A stretch of DNA of 64,000 bases from Euryodendron excelsum (Eukaryota; Streptophyta; Magnoliopsida; Ericales; Pentaphylacaceae), in assembly GCA_033060915.1 (NCBI GenBank), contig CM065384.1:14596001-14660000 (forward strand), read 5' to 3'. Position 1 is the first letter of the stretch. Each line of letters starts with the position of its first letter. A program made the translations under genes and the position numbers. The notes beneath the pieces were generated by a model that searched no databases, had not been told where the DNA came from, and saw only the letters and a program-made list of their open reading frames with translations. Positions 1 through 11,280 of this stretch are shown here, one piece after another.

Positions 1-690
1 GTTCTCGACCTTCCTTTACCTTTCCAGACCATTCCGAGTCAGCTCCGGCCAACCCGGTACAAAATGACCGTTTTGCCCCTAGAGGGCCGGTCTCCTTCTT
101 CGACCACACCGGCTCTGGTTATCAAACCGGTAATGACCCGAGAATACTTTTTATAGTATTCTCAATCTTCCTTTACCTTTCCGGATCATTCCGAGTCAGT
201 TCCGGCCAACCCGGTACAAAATGACCGTTTTGCCCCTAGAGGGCCGGTCTCCTTCTTCAACCACACCGGCTCTGGGTATCAAACCGGTGATGTCCTGAGA
301 ATACTTTTTATAGTGTTCTCGACCTTCCTTTACCTTTTCGGACCATTCCGAGTCAGTTCCGGCAAACCCGGTGCAAAATGACCGTTTTGCCCCTGGTGGG
401 CCGGTTTCCATTTCCGACCACGCCGGCCCTGGGAATCAAACTGGCAACCTCTGGGAACATTCTAAATAATGTTTCCAGATCCCAAGTCTTCTTCCGGGAC
501 AGTTTGAGTCTGTCCCGGCAGTTTTCTGGTCCGATTGACCGTTTTGCCCCTAGAGGCTCGGTCAACCTTTCCGACACATCCAATCCTCACTTTTCAAGTC
601 AAATACCTCCAGGACACTATTTTAAGTGTTCCTGCTCCTTTCCGGCCTTCCAGGCCACTCTCGGCTCCTTCAAATCATTCCCGGACTTTT
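1..690 (+). repeat. 157-bp tandem repeat in LTR U3, about 4 copies
   Basis: The motif around TGACCGTTTTGCCCCT recurs at a spacing of 157 bases (AAAATGACC starts at 61, 218 and 375, and the matching TGACC lies one unit further at about 536). Each unit also carries CCGAGTCAGTTCCGG and a TATCAAACCGG segment. The same array occurs in D (27670-28490), in both LTRs of C (21170-21840 and 40630-41290) and in A and B. Confidence 0.85.
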
Positions 691-803
691 CGGAGTCACT
701 CCTAGTGAAGCCAGGCTAAAGTTTACATGGTAGTCACTAGTACAGGCGCCCAAATCTAGTCAAAGATACGTTGCTTGACGACCTTAATTGTTTCCTAAAT
801 GGC

Positions 804-904
804 TGGCGCCACTAGCAGTGGCGCCAAGCCAAAAAATGGCCTGGCGCCACTCCTAGTGGCGCCAGTATAAATTTTGCCCTGGCGCCACTGCAACAGGCGT
901 CAGG
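804..904 (+). promoter_or_regulatory. Triple GGCGCC hairpin cluster upstream of the TATA box
   Basis: Three perfect or near-perfect inverted repeats lie in tandem. 804-826 has 10-bp arms (TGGCGCCACT) and a 3-nt spacer. 841-865 has 11-bp arms and a 3-nt spacer. 878-904 has 9-bp arms (CCTGGCGCC) and a 9-nt spacer, with one change in the right arm. The cluster ends 14 bases before the TATA box and is kept at the same place in the other LTRs of the family. I infer a cis-regulatory or structural role. Confidence 0.7.
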
Positions 905-917
905 CTTGTCCAACTTC

Positions 918-925
918 TATAAATA
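918..925 (+). promoter_or_regulatory. LTR TATA box
   Basis: TATAAATA within CTATAAATACAGAGCC. The same box with the same flanks is found in A (13611), B (18906), C (22027 and 41459), D (28685) and, on the minus strand, G (54148-54155). Transcription would start about 30 bases downstream, near 950. Confidence 0.75.
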
Positions 926-949
926 CAGAGCCTCGATCAACGTGAAAGG

Positions 950-1251
950 GGTCTGCAAACTTAATCTAAAAATCACACAATTCGATACACAGAGCTCGAG
1001 CACCTCCAAAAACCCTAGCCTCCCTAGGTTTTCCAAACCCTTGCCACTATATACAAACCCTAGCCTCCTATACACTCATACACACCCCTATACACTCATA
1101 CACTAGCCTTCAACCACTCTCTCAAGACTTGAAGAGCAGCCATTCAAAGCTTGAAGACAATCCTTGAAGACTGAGGGTGAAGATCAAGACCGAAGACCGA
1201 AGACCGAAGACCGAAGGCTGCACGGCACGCAAAATAAATAAGAAACAAGGT
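950..1251 (+). other. Candidate LTR first exon with purine-rich stretch and splice donor
   Basis: Between the expected start site and 1249 the sequence becomes rich in GAAGA-type motifs (about 1125-1225), which resemble exonic splicing enhancers. It ends in AACAAG|GTAGGC, a good plant 5' splice site with GT at 1250-1251. The donor is kept in the other LTRs (GT at 13878, 19218, 22326, 29010, 41780). A matching acceptor exists before the gag of element C (AG at 32569-32570). Splicing is inferred. Confidence 0.5.
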
Positions 1252-1549
1252 AGGCTCCCTATTTAATTTTTTGCACTTTCCCCATCTCTCTTCTCTCTCC
1301 AACCCACTTGGGTTTTCTCTATTTTAATCCCCCATCTCTTTCCCCCCCTTTCTTTGCATGCTTGAAACAAGAGGATTCCCGGTCCATGTGTAGGATTGGA
1401 CTATGGGAGAGTCACCGTGTCGGGGGCTTTCTTCTAGTCTAACCAAAGACCACGTGAGTCCGGCCCCCTTGATTATGTGGTGAAGCCTTAACCTTGTATG
1501 TTCACGACCCCAAATTGCATTGTGCATATCATAGTCTTGCATCTTCCCA

Positions 1550-3560
1550 AATTCGTTTTCAAAAAGTTGTTTTCAAAAATTGTTTTTAAATTTGTTTTCA
1601 AAATTGCATCAAAAGCTCTTTTTCAAAAACATGTTTTCAAAACCACAATTCTAGGGTGATTCTAGCATTTCCATGGCTAGGGTTGCTTTAGGAAAGTGCT
1701 ATATTAAAAGTGGCCTTTTGGTCTATATTTTCAAACCTTGTTTTCAAAACCACTTTCTTAAGTGGTTCTAGCCTTCTTATGGTTAGAATTGCTTTAGGAA
1801 AGTGAGATGTTTTTACACCTTCTAAAAACTCTTTCTTCAAAAATCTCTTCCTAAAAATCTCTTTTTCAACATACTTTCCTAAAACTCCCCTCTTCAAAAT
1901 TGATTTCAAAAACTCCCTTTCAAAATCTCTTTTTCAAAACTCTCTTTTTCAACTCCTTTCCAAAACTTTCTTTCCTCAAAATTCACTTTCTAAAAACACT
2001 CCCTAAAAATCTTTCTAAAAACTCTCCTCCCGGAATCTTTCTTCTAGAAATTCCCCTATAGGATTTTCTTTCTAAACTCTACGTTTCCAAAAACATGCTT
2101 TCCAAAAAACTCCTCCCTAGGATTCCCTTCTAGAAAACCTTCGTTTCCAAAAACGCGTTTTCCAAAAAAAAAAAAAACTCTTTCCTTAGAGCCCAAACCA
2201 AACCCTAGAACCCACAATTGGGAAACCCTAGTTTTCTTTCCAAAAACATGATTTTCAAACTTTGCCCCAAGCCTAGGTTTCCAAAATCTTTTGTTTTCTA
2301 TATCAAAACTATCCTTGTTTTCCAAACCTATTTTCTACGTCGAAACTATAATTTTCCAAACCTAGGGTTTCTAGAATCCCCCTTTCCAAATCCTTGTCAA
2401 ATCCTATCTTCCCTTTAGGAAACCAAATCAAATCTCCCCGTTTAGGAAACTAGATCCTATCCTCCGTTTTTGGAAACAAAATCAAACCTTTCTCTTTTAA
2501 AAACCAAATCCAATCCCTCCTAATCCCAAACCTTTCTTAATTCAATTCCTTCCTAAACCATAAGTTTCCTAAACCCAAACTTTAAATCTTTCCTTAAATT
2601 TTAAAATCCAACTCTTTCATAATACAAATCATTCCTAATCCTTCACTTTCCTAAATCTTAAGTTTCCAAAAACTTGAACATAAAAATCTTTCCTAAGCTT
2701 TAAGACTCAACTTTCAAATCTTTCCTAATTCAACCCTTTCCTAATTCTAACCCTTTTCAAAATCTTTTTCAAATCCAAGCTTTCAAATCTTTCTTAAACT
2801 CAAGCCTTTCCTAATTTCAAGATTTTCTAAAACTCTAAAACTTTCTAAATCCTAAACTTTCCAAATTTCAAATCTTTTCAAATCCAAGGTTTCCTAAATT
2901 CAAAACTTTCTTAAGTTAAATCTTTCTAAACTTCCAAGCTTTCTAAATTCTAAACTTTCCAAAACTCCAACATCTTTCCAAATCCAAAACTTTCCTATTT
3001 TCAAAACTTCCTTATTTTCAAAACCTTTCCTTTTTCAAAACCTTCCTTAAAATGAAGCTTTCTTAATTCAAAACTTTCCCTTTCTTAATTCAAACACTTC
3101 CTAAGTTGAAAACTTTCCTTTTTCAAACCTTTCCTAAAACGAAACTTTTCTTATTTTCAAAACTTCCTTGTTTTCAAAGCTTTCTAAATTCAAAACTTCC
3201 CTTTTTCAAAACATTTCTAAAATCAAAACTTTTCGATTTTCAAAACTTTCCTAATTTGGGAACTTTCCTAATCTGAAAACCTTTCCTTTTTTGAAAACTT
3301 TCCTAATTTAAAACTTTCCTAAGTTGAAACTTTCCTGAACCAAAACTTTCCTAATTCACAACTCGGAACTTTCCAAAAATGAAACTTTTCTAAGTTGAAA
3401 CTTTCCTAAACCTCCATCTTTCCAAAACCAAGTCTTTCCAAAATCAATCTTTTCATATCAAAGTCCAATCTTTCCAATTTCAATTTCCAATCTCCTTTTC
3501 TAATCTCAAATCAAATTCAATTTTCAATTTCAATTTCTTTCTTCCAATCCAATCTCTCTT
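1550..3560 (+). repeat. Degenerate CTTTCCTAA/TTTCAAAA low-complexity array
   Basis: About 2 kb of short, imperfect repeats of the type ACTTTCCTAATTCAAA, strongly biased to pyrimidines with almost no G on the plus strand. It fills most of the downstream half of the LTR and recurs in every long LTR here (for example 4440-5150, 14560-15760, 22900-24590, 29580-31300, 42330-44030, 45000-45950). Confidence 0.8.
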
Positions 3561-4270
3561 TTCAAATCAATCTCTTTTCAATCGGACTCCGGTCCGAACT
3601 ACGACTGACCTGATTCCCCCAAAGGGATACGTAGGCAACCTTCATAGGTGCGGTCACAATATTTTTCAAACTTTCAATTCCACCCTCATGGGTGCGGTTT
3701 CAAAATTCTTTTCAAATCTCAAATTCCAATCTATTTTCAAAATTCCAATTTCAAAATTTCTATTTTCAAATTCCTATTTCCAAATTTTCAAACTTTTCAA
3801 ATTCAATTCCATCTCTTCAAATCTATTTTCAAATCAAAGCAATTTCTTTTGTAAATCTATTTTTCAATTCTTTTCTATTGCTTGCATATCATGCATCATG
3901 CTAAATTAGTTTTCAAATATTGTTTTTCTAAAGTGAATAGGGTTGAACTATAGTTAGTCGAAGACTCTCATAGGTGAATCTAGGGTAGATTGACATGTAG
4001 GTACTGAAAGGGCGGGGTAGAGTGATAGCTTAGTGCGTCTTCCCTACACGTAACCAACCTCCGAACCTTGGATCACTGATTTCAAAGACCAAAAAGGAGT
4101 TATTTTTCTAAAAAGGGCTAAATGTTTTCCAAAGATTGCCAAACAACCTGTTTTTCTTAAAAACCCTCTCTTGAGGTGGTTTTTCCCAAAATCGTTTTTC
4201 AAAACCCTAAGTGTAGTCTTCGGATTATGCTTAGTTTTTAGGTGACCTAACTCACCTTAATCAAGTTAGG

Positions 4271-4280
4271 TGGCGACTCC
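4271..4280 (+). other. Primer-site-like TGGCGACTCC inside the LTR
   Basis: This stretch matches the first nine bases of the primer-binding site that follows the 5' LTR of element C (TGGCGACTCTGCTGGGGAG at 25447). It lies 152 bases before the LTR end. The same word is at the same distance in C 5' LTR (25284), D (31969) and C 3' LTR (44713). Confidence 0.6.
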
Positions 4281-4432
4281 GAATCTTTTTCAAAAAGCCC
4301 TTTATTCAAACCTGTTTTCAATTCAAACCTAGTCGCACTCATTCTTTTAGGAGGGTGAGTTCTAACGAGAGAGTACAGCATTTTTCCCGCTTGGGTGAGT
4401 ATTCCTCGAGTGCGAAAAATCTGGGCGCGACA

Positions 4433-5968
4433 GAATCTCAATCTTTCCTAATCCAAATCTTTCCTAATCCCAATCCTTCCTAATCTCATACCTTCCTAAA
4501 CCTTAAGTTTCCAAAACTTAAACTTTCAAATCTTTCCTTAAACTTTAAGCTTCTTAATTTTCCTAATTCCATACCTTTCCAAATTTCAACTTTCCAAATC
4601 TAAATCTTCAAATCTTTCTTAAACTCAAATATTTCCTAATTTCAAGTATTTCTAGAACTCAAACTTCAAATCTTTCCAGATTCAAAATTTTGTAAAGTTA
4701 AAACTTTCTAAATTCAAAACTTTCCTAAGTTAAAACGTTTCTCATTTGAAACTTTCCAATTTCAAAATCGTTCCTATTTTAAACTTTCCTAATTCAAATT
4801 CTTTCCTAAAATGAAACTTTCCTAATTCGAAATCTTTCCTAAAACGAAACTTTCCTAATTTGAACCTTTCCTAAATCCAATCTTTCGGTAATCTTCTAAG
4901 TCCAACATTCAATTCAAATATTTCTTAATCTCAAGTCCCTCCTAAATCCTATCTTTCTTAAGTCTAGGTTTTCTAAATTTCAATCTTTCCAAAACAAGTC
5001 CAAATCCTTCTTCCAAGTTCTATCTTCTAAAATCAAAGTCCAATATTTTCAATTTCAAATTCCAATTTCAAATCTTCTATTCTAAGTTCAAATCAAACCC
5101 TTTTTCAAATCAGAATATCTTTTCAAATCAAACCTTCTATTTTCTATCGGACTCTTATCCGAACTACGACTGACCTGATTCCTCAAAAGGGATACGTAGG
5201 CAACCCTCATAGGTGCGGTTATAACTTCTTTCAAATCTCTAATTCTATAACTCTTCTTAAGTTTCCAATTCTATAATCTATTTCAAGTTTCTAATTCTAA
5301 AATCTATTTTTCAAATCTTTAATCTATTTCCAATTCTTCAATCCTTCTTTCAAGTTTCAAATTAAGTCTTTTCAAATCACAAATCTCTTCTCCAAGTCTA
5401 TTTTCAAAGTTAAACTCTTTTCTTGCACTTGCATATCATGCATCATTTCTTTTAAACATTCTTTTTTAAAGTAGATGGTTTTAGACATTTATTAATCAAA
5501 AACTTTAATGAGTGAATTTAAGGTGAATAGACATGTAAGTACCTCAAGGGCGGGGTAGGGTGATGGCTTAGTGCGTCGTCCTTACACGTAACTAACCTTC
5601 AAACCTAGATCACTGTTTTCAAAGACAAAAAACGGAGTTATTTTCAAAAAGGGCTTAAATTTTTTCTAAAGGTAGCCAAACAACCTATTTTCTTAAAAAC
5701 CCTCTCTTGAGGAAGTATTTTCAAAAAGCCTTTTCTAAAAAACCCTAAGTTTAATCTTCGGATTATGCTTAGTTTTTAGTGACCTAACTCACCTTAATCA
5801 AGTTAGGTGGCGACTCCAATTATTTTTCAAAAGCCCTTTATTCAAATCAATTTTCAATTCAAACCTCGTTTCACTCATTCTTCTAGGAGGATGAGTTCTA
5901 ATGAGAGAGTACAGTATTTTTTCTACTTATGTGTGTATTCCTCAAGTGTGAAAAATCTAGGCGCGACA
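4433..5968 (+). mobile_element. Right piece of an older long LTR, interrupted by the LTR at 1-4432
   Basis: After the first LTR ends at 4432 the CTTTCC-type repeats resume and run through a second copy of the conserved LTR end (GGATACGTAGGC near 5190, GGCGACTCC near 5808, and the terminus GCGCGACA at 5968). The left part of this LTR is outside the window. It abuts the minus-strand gag-protease relic, so it probably inserted into that element. Confidence 0.8.
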
Positions 5969-6860
5969 CTAGTGACTCACTTGTATACATTTTTCTCTCG
6001 TTATCCTTTCAAGAATTGTGTCCCTAGACTTGAAATGGTCACAATCTAACGGATTATGTGGCTTACTCGAAACAAGAGCTTTTTCAATAAGATCCTAAAA
6101 AAATTCACTCTTAAAGCACTCTTGCACAACAGACTCAATGCAATCTACTTCTCTGATATCCTCATACTCTTTCGGTTGTTTTTCAACTGAAAAGATATTC
6201 ATCTCGACAGTCATATTCCGAAATGACAACTTTAACAGCCCATTCCTACAATGGATTACGGCATTTCACGTGGCTAGGAATAGTCATCCTAAGATAACAA
6301 GAATTTTGGAATGACCACTAATGCTCTCAACCAGTTGTGTATTTAACACAATGAAATCCACTGGATAGTAAAACTTATCTATTTGAATGGGAATATCCTC
6401 CAGAATACCCCTGGGAACCTTAATAGATGTGTTAGCTAGTTACAAGGTAACATGTGTAGGGCGCAACTCACCTAATCTGAGTTGTTGATAAACCAAATAA
6501 GGAAGTAGATTGACACTTGCTCCTAGATTAATAATGGCTCAATCTATCTTGTTTTCCCCTATTGTGCATGAAATAGTAGGACATCCAAGGTTTTTATACT
6601 TCGGTGGGGACTTACATTGCAAAATTGCACTCTGGCTCTCATTCATAAAAGCTGTTTCTTTGACATGCAACCTCCTTTTTACAGTACACAAGTCCTTCAA
6701 GAACTTGGCATAGCAGGAAATTTGCTTAATAGCATCTACGAATGGCATGCTGACTTTGACTTGCTTAAACACTGCATAAATTTCAGAATTCAGAAGTTTA
6801 TATTTTGGCTTGGCCAATCTATAAGAAAACAGGGCATATTTCACAATATCAATGCCCTTA
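5969..6860 (-). pseudogene. Retrotransposon protease region, decayed (Ty3/gypsy)
   Basis: Read on the minus strand, this continues the gag relic above it. The segment 6844-6539 resembles the linker before the protease of plant gypsy elements (PFVDAIKQISCYAKFLKDL, then PPKYKNLGCPTISCTIGEN). It is followed by NLGASVNLLPY, the protease active-site region. The catalytic Asp of the usual D-(L/T)-G-A-S motif reads Asn. Stops at about 6541, 6430 and 6285 are TGA or TAA that fit single C-to-T changes. No reverse transcriptase or integrase follows because the element is cut off by the long LTR ending at 5968. Exact lineage (Athila or Tat branch) is uncertain. Confidence 0.7.
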
Positions 6861-8505
6861 TCTTCAGATGCTCTAGTTGGCTCTAAAACTAACTCAACTT
6901 TCTTTTTCTCTTTCTCACTCTCATCTTTTTCTTTTTCTTGTTCTCTCCCATCTCCATTCTATTCTTCACTAACCTTAAGAGTTTCGTTTCTAGGTGGAAT
7001 GATTTTGTCAATGATTTTCTCACTCCTCAAGGTTGTGATGGATTGGACTTGTTCATGACTGGATTGCGGATCAGTCCTCACTTCGGTCATATTTACTTGC
7101 TTTGTGGGATTTAGATTTGGTTGTGGTTGAGATGGAAATCTCCCCGACACTTATTGAGTCAAAGCTTGTGTCAAGTTATACATTTACTCTGCTATATTCT
7201 CCAACATCCTAGTGTGTTGATCTAAAACTTTGTCCTGCCTATCCACCCTATTATTGACTCCTCTCATATCATTTGTCAATTGATGAACATTATCTTCTAA
7301 AGGTCTCCCATGAAATGGTTAATATGTATTAGGTTGAGGTTGGAAAGGCATGGATTGTTGAGCTTGAACATGTTAGGATTGGAAAGGTTGAGGGTTTTGA
7401 GGCCTTCCTTGGAATGCTTGAGCATTCAAAAGACCCTCGTTTCTCTATCCAAAGTTTGGGTGATTTCGCCATGCAAGGTTATCTATGTTCAATAAAGGGT
7501 TGCCCCCAACTTGTTGGTCACTATATGTGCATCGATATTGGCCAACTGCATTGGCTTGGCCATGTAAAGCCTCCTTGAAACCTGGTATAATTGGATATGC
7601 AATAGTTTCATGTTCCATTGTACCACACATTAAACAACTCACTTCCCTGGGAGACTCACTATTCACAATATTGCCCTTACTTGTCTCTATGGCTTCTAAC
7701 GTTCAGGTAAGTGCAACTATTCTATTATTCAGATCATTCACTTGATTAAGCTAAAATGTTACTCTAGGTTTATACTCATGATTTTAGGTCCTAGTTATGA
7801 TCTAATCTCTAGCCAAATTCACTAAGTAATCAAAGAAGTCATACGCTTCAGATGGGTCTTTGTCATACAAAGTCCCTACACAAATAGACTTAACAAATTA
7901 CTTCAGTTGTGGAGTTAATGATGAATAGTAAGTATTTATGATATGCCAATTGGTGAAACCATGATGTGGACAAACACTTAACAAATCTCTGAATCGCTTC
8001 CAACATTGGAAGAACGATTCACTAAATATATGGGCAAATTGAGAGATTTGGCGATGAATCACCTCAGCTTTATGCTCAGAAAAGAATTGTTTCAAGGATC
8101 CTGTCTAAAGATCTTACCAAGAATGAACAAACCTAGGCCTCAATGAATTGAATTGTGTCTTGGCCTTGTCTCTAAGAGAAAACAGGAAGAGTTTCAAAAG
8201 TACAACTTCCCTTGATAAGAATTATCGAAGAACATAGAGTATACGTCCTCAAAATCTTTTATGTGCAATATGGTTTTTTAGAATCAAAACCATGGAATGG
8301 ATTCAATAGTTGGATCATTCCTACCTTTAAAGTCATTGTGGTTTGATGCGCACAAAGAACGATACAAGAGGTAGGTGCTTGCCTAGCGAGATTCAAATAA
8401 TCCTTGAAAGATCTATGGGGAGGATCGCCATGTACACTCCCACCTTTAGGTACATTATTTGGATTTGGCAAGTTGGGATTCATAGGTGGTTGAGATGAAA
8501 TTCTT
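6861..8505 (-). pseudogene. Retrotransposon gag, decayed (Ty3/gypsy)
   Basis: Read on the minus strand, three blocks are recognisable. 8483-8259 is the N-terminal Gag, with the pattern SCIVL then GMIQLLNPFHGF. 8095-7898 is the core Gag domain (FFQCWKRFRDLLSVCPHHGF, then SSLTPQLK). 7666-7445 is a zinc-knuckle region (CLMCGTMEHETIAYP) followed by PGFKEALHGQANAVGQY. The last zinc-binding Cys of the knuckle reads Tyr. The first block is in a different frame from the others, so there is at least one frameshift, plus several stops. In life Gag would form the retrotransposon particle. This copy cannot be functional. Confidence 0.75.
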
Positions 8506-9460
8506 TCACCATTGGGATAGAACTAAGACCTTTGCGAACTAACTAAATGTTCGAAATAGGAGTCCCAAATGGGGAAAGAGTACGAAAGATGGGAAAAAGA
8601 TTATAAGGAAAGTTAACGCTCACCAATCATCCAAGCACATCCCTAATGAAGTTTTTCATAAAAGTGTATGTACCCTATGAAGACATAAATTAAACCCTTC
8701 CTAAAACATCAATACGAAAAAACACTAAAAAAAAGAATAAAGAAAATACCTACACACAAAAACAACAAATAAAAATAATGTTAGACAGGTTAGTAACAAC
8801 GTTATGTTAACCTTAGTGAGCGGCACCAACCTAAATAGGTGGTGAATTAGTTCGAAATAAGGTTATCCACAATAACCAAATAAATAATAATATATATATA
8901 TATATATGAAGCTATATGGTCACCATATTGAGCGGCGCCGACCTAAGTAGGCGGTGAATTAACTCAAAAGATAAACCACAAAGAAAAAGAAAAAAAATGT
9001 GAAATAAAGTGCAGAAAACAAAATGTTAGAATGGTAACTAACGTTGGTTATCCACTAAATAAAAGAAAATGTTAAATAGTAAGTAAGTTAGATGAGTTAG
9101 ATGGGTTAGATGAAAAATAAAAACAGAAAATATGGTAACCAACTTGATTGGCTTCGTCCAACAGTAGATGAGAATGCTAACCAAAGAGGTTAACCACAAA
9201 ATAAATAAAAAAAGTAAAAGCAAAAGAACTAAATATATACAAATATACAAGTTAGCAATGTAACGAAGTAGTAAGTGAGCATAAACCACTAATCAGTTGG
9301 TATACACCTTCTAATTTCTTTGTCATGGTAGGGAAGCAATTAATTGTCCTTAAATCCTCAAAGTTATTATTATTATATTTTTTTAATTTTTTAATTTTTT
9401 AATTTTAATTTTTTTATTATAATTTTTTATTTTTTACTTTTTTGCATGATTTTATTAAAG
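8506..9460 (-). other. Leader between primer site and gag of the minus-strand element
   Basis: No gene is visible. It contains two copies of a block GAGCGGC-CC-ACCTAA-TAGG-GGTGAATTA (8818-8854 and 8930-8965, about 112 bases apart), scattered GGTTAACC-type words, a TA microsatellite (8889-8907) and an A/T homopolymer stretch (9370-9440). The short minus-strand ORF at 9289-9038 is hydrophobic low complexity and unsupported. Confidence 0.5.
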
Positions 9461-9482
9461 CTGTTCCCCGGCAACGACGTCA
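9461..9482 (-). other. Primer-binding site, tRNA-Asp type, mutated
   Basis: On the minus strand it reads TGACGTCGTTGCCGGGGAAC. Many plant gypsy elements carry TGGCGCCGTTGCCGGGGA here, complementary to the 3' end of tRNA-Asp. The two differences in the first seven bases are transitions. It lies between the minus-strand LTR (9490-10798) and the gag relic. Confidence 0.65.
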
Positions 9483-10373
9483 AAATACTTGACTACACTC
9501 AAAATACAGCAAACTATTAACACCCAAATGCAGGTACGGCGAAGCAATAAATAAAATTTGGTAAGACTGGAGTCGATCCACAGGAAACAGTTATCAAAAT
9601 ATGCAAAGTTAGGGGCTAAAATTCACCCACAGTAAAATATTAGATACCGACTAAGTCATGCTAAACACTATAGTGTTACAATGACTTCAATTGGAACCTA
9701 AGCCAACCTGTTTAAATTTTAATTTGAAAAGCACCAATGAGAATTGGGAAATTATTGCAGAAAATGGTAACCAAAGAAAAATAATTTAATTTGTGAGGAT
9801 TGATGGTTGTAGAATGAGACTTTAATTAAATTAAATAAAATAGTCTTGGATCCAATTAATCTGATCACCTAATTCACCTGAAATTCCAACTGAAATTTTG
9901 TAACTCAAATCATTAGCCTCATCTTGAGCCTTTGATTCGAAAGATTAAGATATTATAACGAAAATTCAATAATAATTAAATCTAGAATAATAAAATTAAA
10001 TTCATAGATTCATACCATCGATTTGTGCAATAACTATACCAAACTAAGATTTGTGCATAGAAATTACCAAACTTAATCAAGAATCTAAGTTTTCTCAAAG
10101 ATCTAGAATTTAATTACCAAGAATTGAAAGATTTTAAAGATAAAACAATGAAGACTCAATTACCTCCGTTGATATTCCAAGATACTCAGATGATCTTCAC
10201 AATTGGAAACGACATGGCTTGAAAAATAACTTCATAAATAAAAAAAAATTATTACAGTAGAATAACAGCAAAGAGAAGACTGAAAAATAAACTGCCAAGG
10301 AACCCTTCTGCTCTCCTCCCCTACTCTCTCTTTTCCTCTTCCCTCCGCCCTCTTCCTCTTTTGCTCTCCTTCT

Positions 10374-10385
10374 CTTTTTATAGCC
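10374..10385 (-). promoter_or_regulatory. TATA box of the minus-strand LTR
   Basis: Minus strand reads GGCTATAAAAAG and is followed by a long purine-rich leader (plus-strand CT-rich at 10305-10373). Upstream, at 10400-10520, is another pyrimidine-rich tract on the plus strand. Confidence 0.5.
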
Positions 10386-10547
10386 GAGAGAAGGAGAACA
10401 TTTTTTTTATTTTTTGTTTATATTTTTTTCTTCTTTCCTCCTTTTCCCCTCATTTTCTTCCTTTTTTTCTTTTTCTTTTCTCTCCTTTTCTCCTTTTCTT
10501 CCTTTTCTTCTATGTCCTTGTCAGCAACTCCTCCTACACCTGCACCT

Positions 10548-10640
10548 GCACAGTGATATATATAATATAAAGTAAAAGATATATATTATAATATATAAAG
10601 TATAAGATATAATATAATATATATATATAATATACACACT
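10548..10640. repeat. AT-rich ATATAT block
   Basis: Simple AT-rich sequence with repeated ATATAATATAA and AAGTAAAAGATATA words, inside the minus-strand LTR. Confidence 0.7.
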
Positions 10641-10798
10641 CACTTATATAGATAATGTACATCACCTTATTTCATTTTGCTTGGTTTTATTTTCTAATCT
10701 ACTCAAGGCGTGTAAAATGTGAAAAATACTATAGTTATATAAAAATGATAAATAACACACAAATAATAACTAACATTAGCTTGTAATTAGGGACTGCA

Positions 10799-11280
10799 AT
10801 TATACTTTTTTAGAGTGCAATTATTGCTATCCCGGGCTAATAACTTGGACTTTGAGAGACTTAGAGATTTTTTGAATTTCAGGTTTGGGAGGCTATTTTG
10901 GTAGAGTTTCCTTATAATTTCTATCTCTAAAATACAATAGGGGTGTGTTGGCAAACTACCTAGGGTGGACGCACCTGTGATGTGCGTCTAGCTTCAGCCA
11001 CTCAGAGAGTGCCCTATGGCACTCTTTGTACCTATTAACTTAGGCAACAATCTAAGTTTTGTCTCAAGCTAATCAAAATATGGACGCATGTAACACATGC
11101 TTCCATGCTGAGAACTTTTATACTTGCTTTTTGCGATGTTCTCCTGTAATTTCTCTTCAACTTAGTGTCACTTGAGAGCCTCATGTGATCCTCACTGATG
11201 GAGATAATGACTTAAGAAGCGAGCTTAAAAGTAAGCGTTTAGAAGCTTTTGTGAGACGCTTCCTTGATTTTCCAAAATGA
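10799..11280. other. Noncoding, unassigned
   Basis: No ORF, RNA gene or recognised repeat. It lies between the presumed outer edge of the minus-strand LTR and the 203-bp duplication. It may be the unrecognisable far part of old LTR E. Confidence 0.3.

Larger units (their letters stand above)
1..4432 (+). mobile_element. Long LTR (Tat/Ogre-like family), left end outside window
   Basis: This is the right-hand part of one long LTR. It ends with the family terminus TCTGGGCGCGACA. Its first bases match solo LTR D from about 27776 onward, so roughly 1.3 kb of the LTR lies before the window. In order it holds 157-bp tandem repeats, a hairpin cluster, a TATA box, a purine-rich stretch ending in a splice-donor-like site, about 2 kb of CTTTCC-type repeats, and the conserved end. 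It sits inside another LTR of the same family (4433-5968). Short ORFs here encode Phe/Ser/Asn/Lys-rich low-complexity peptides and are not genes. Confidence 0.85.
9490..10798 (-). mobile_element. 5' LTR of the minus-strand gag-protease element
   Basis: The inner edge is set by the adjacent primer site. The LTR would end TGTAGTCA on the minus strand at 9490. The outer edge is a guess: TGCAGTCCC on the minus strand starts at about 10798. It contains a minus-strand TATA box and an AT-rich block. The partner 3' LTR is not in the window. Confidence 0.5.

Noticed and set aside
378..719. 113-residue ORF, also present at 28145-28486 and 40948-41289
   Set aside because: It lies in the U3 157-bp repeats upstream of the LTR TATA box. 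It is conserved only because the LTRs are copies, and has no domain.
9038..9289. Hydrophobic minus-strand ORF resembling a membrane protein
   Set aside because: Low-complexity AT-rich leader of the old gypsy element. The hydrophobicity follows from T-rich codons.
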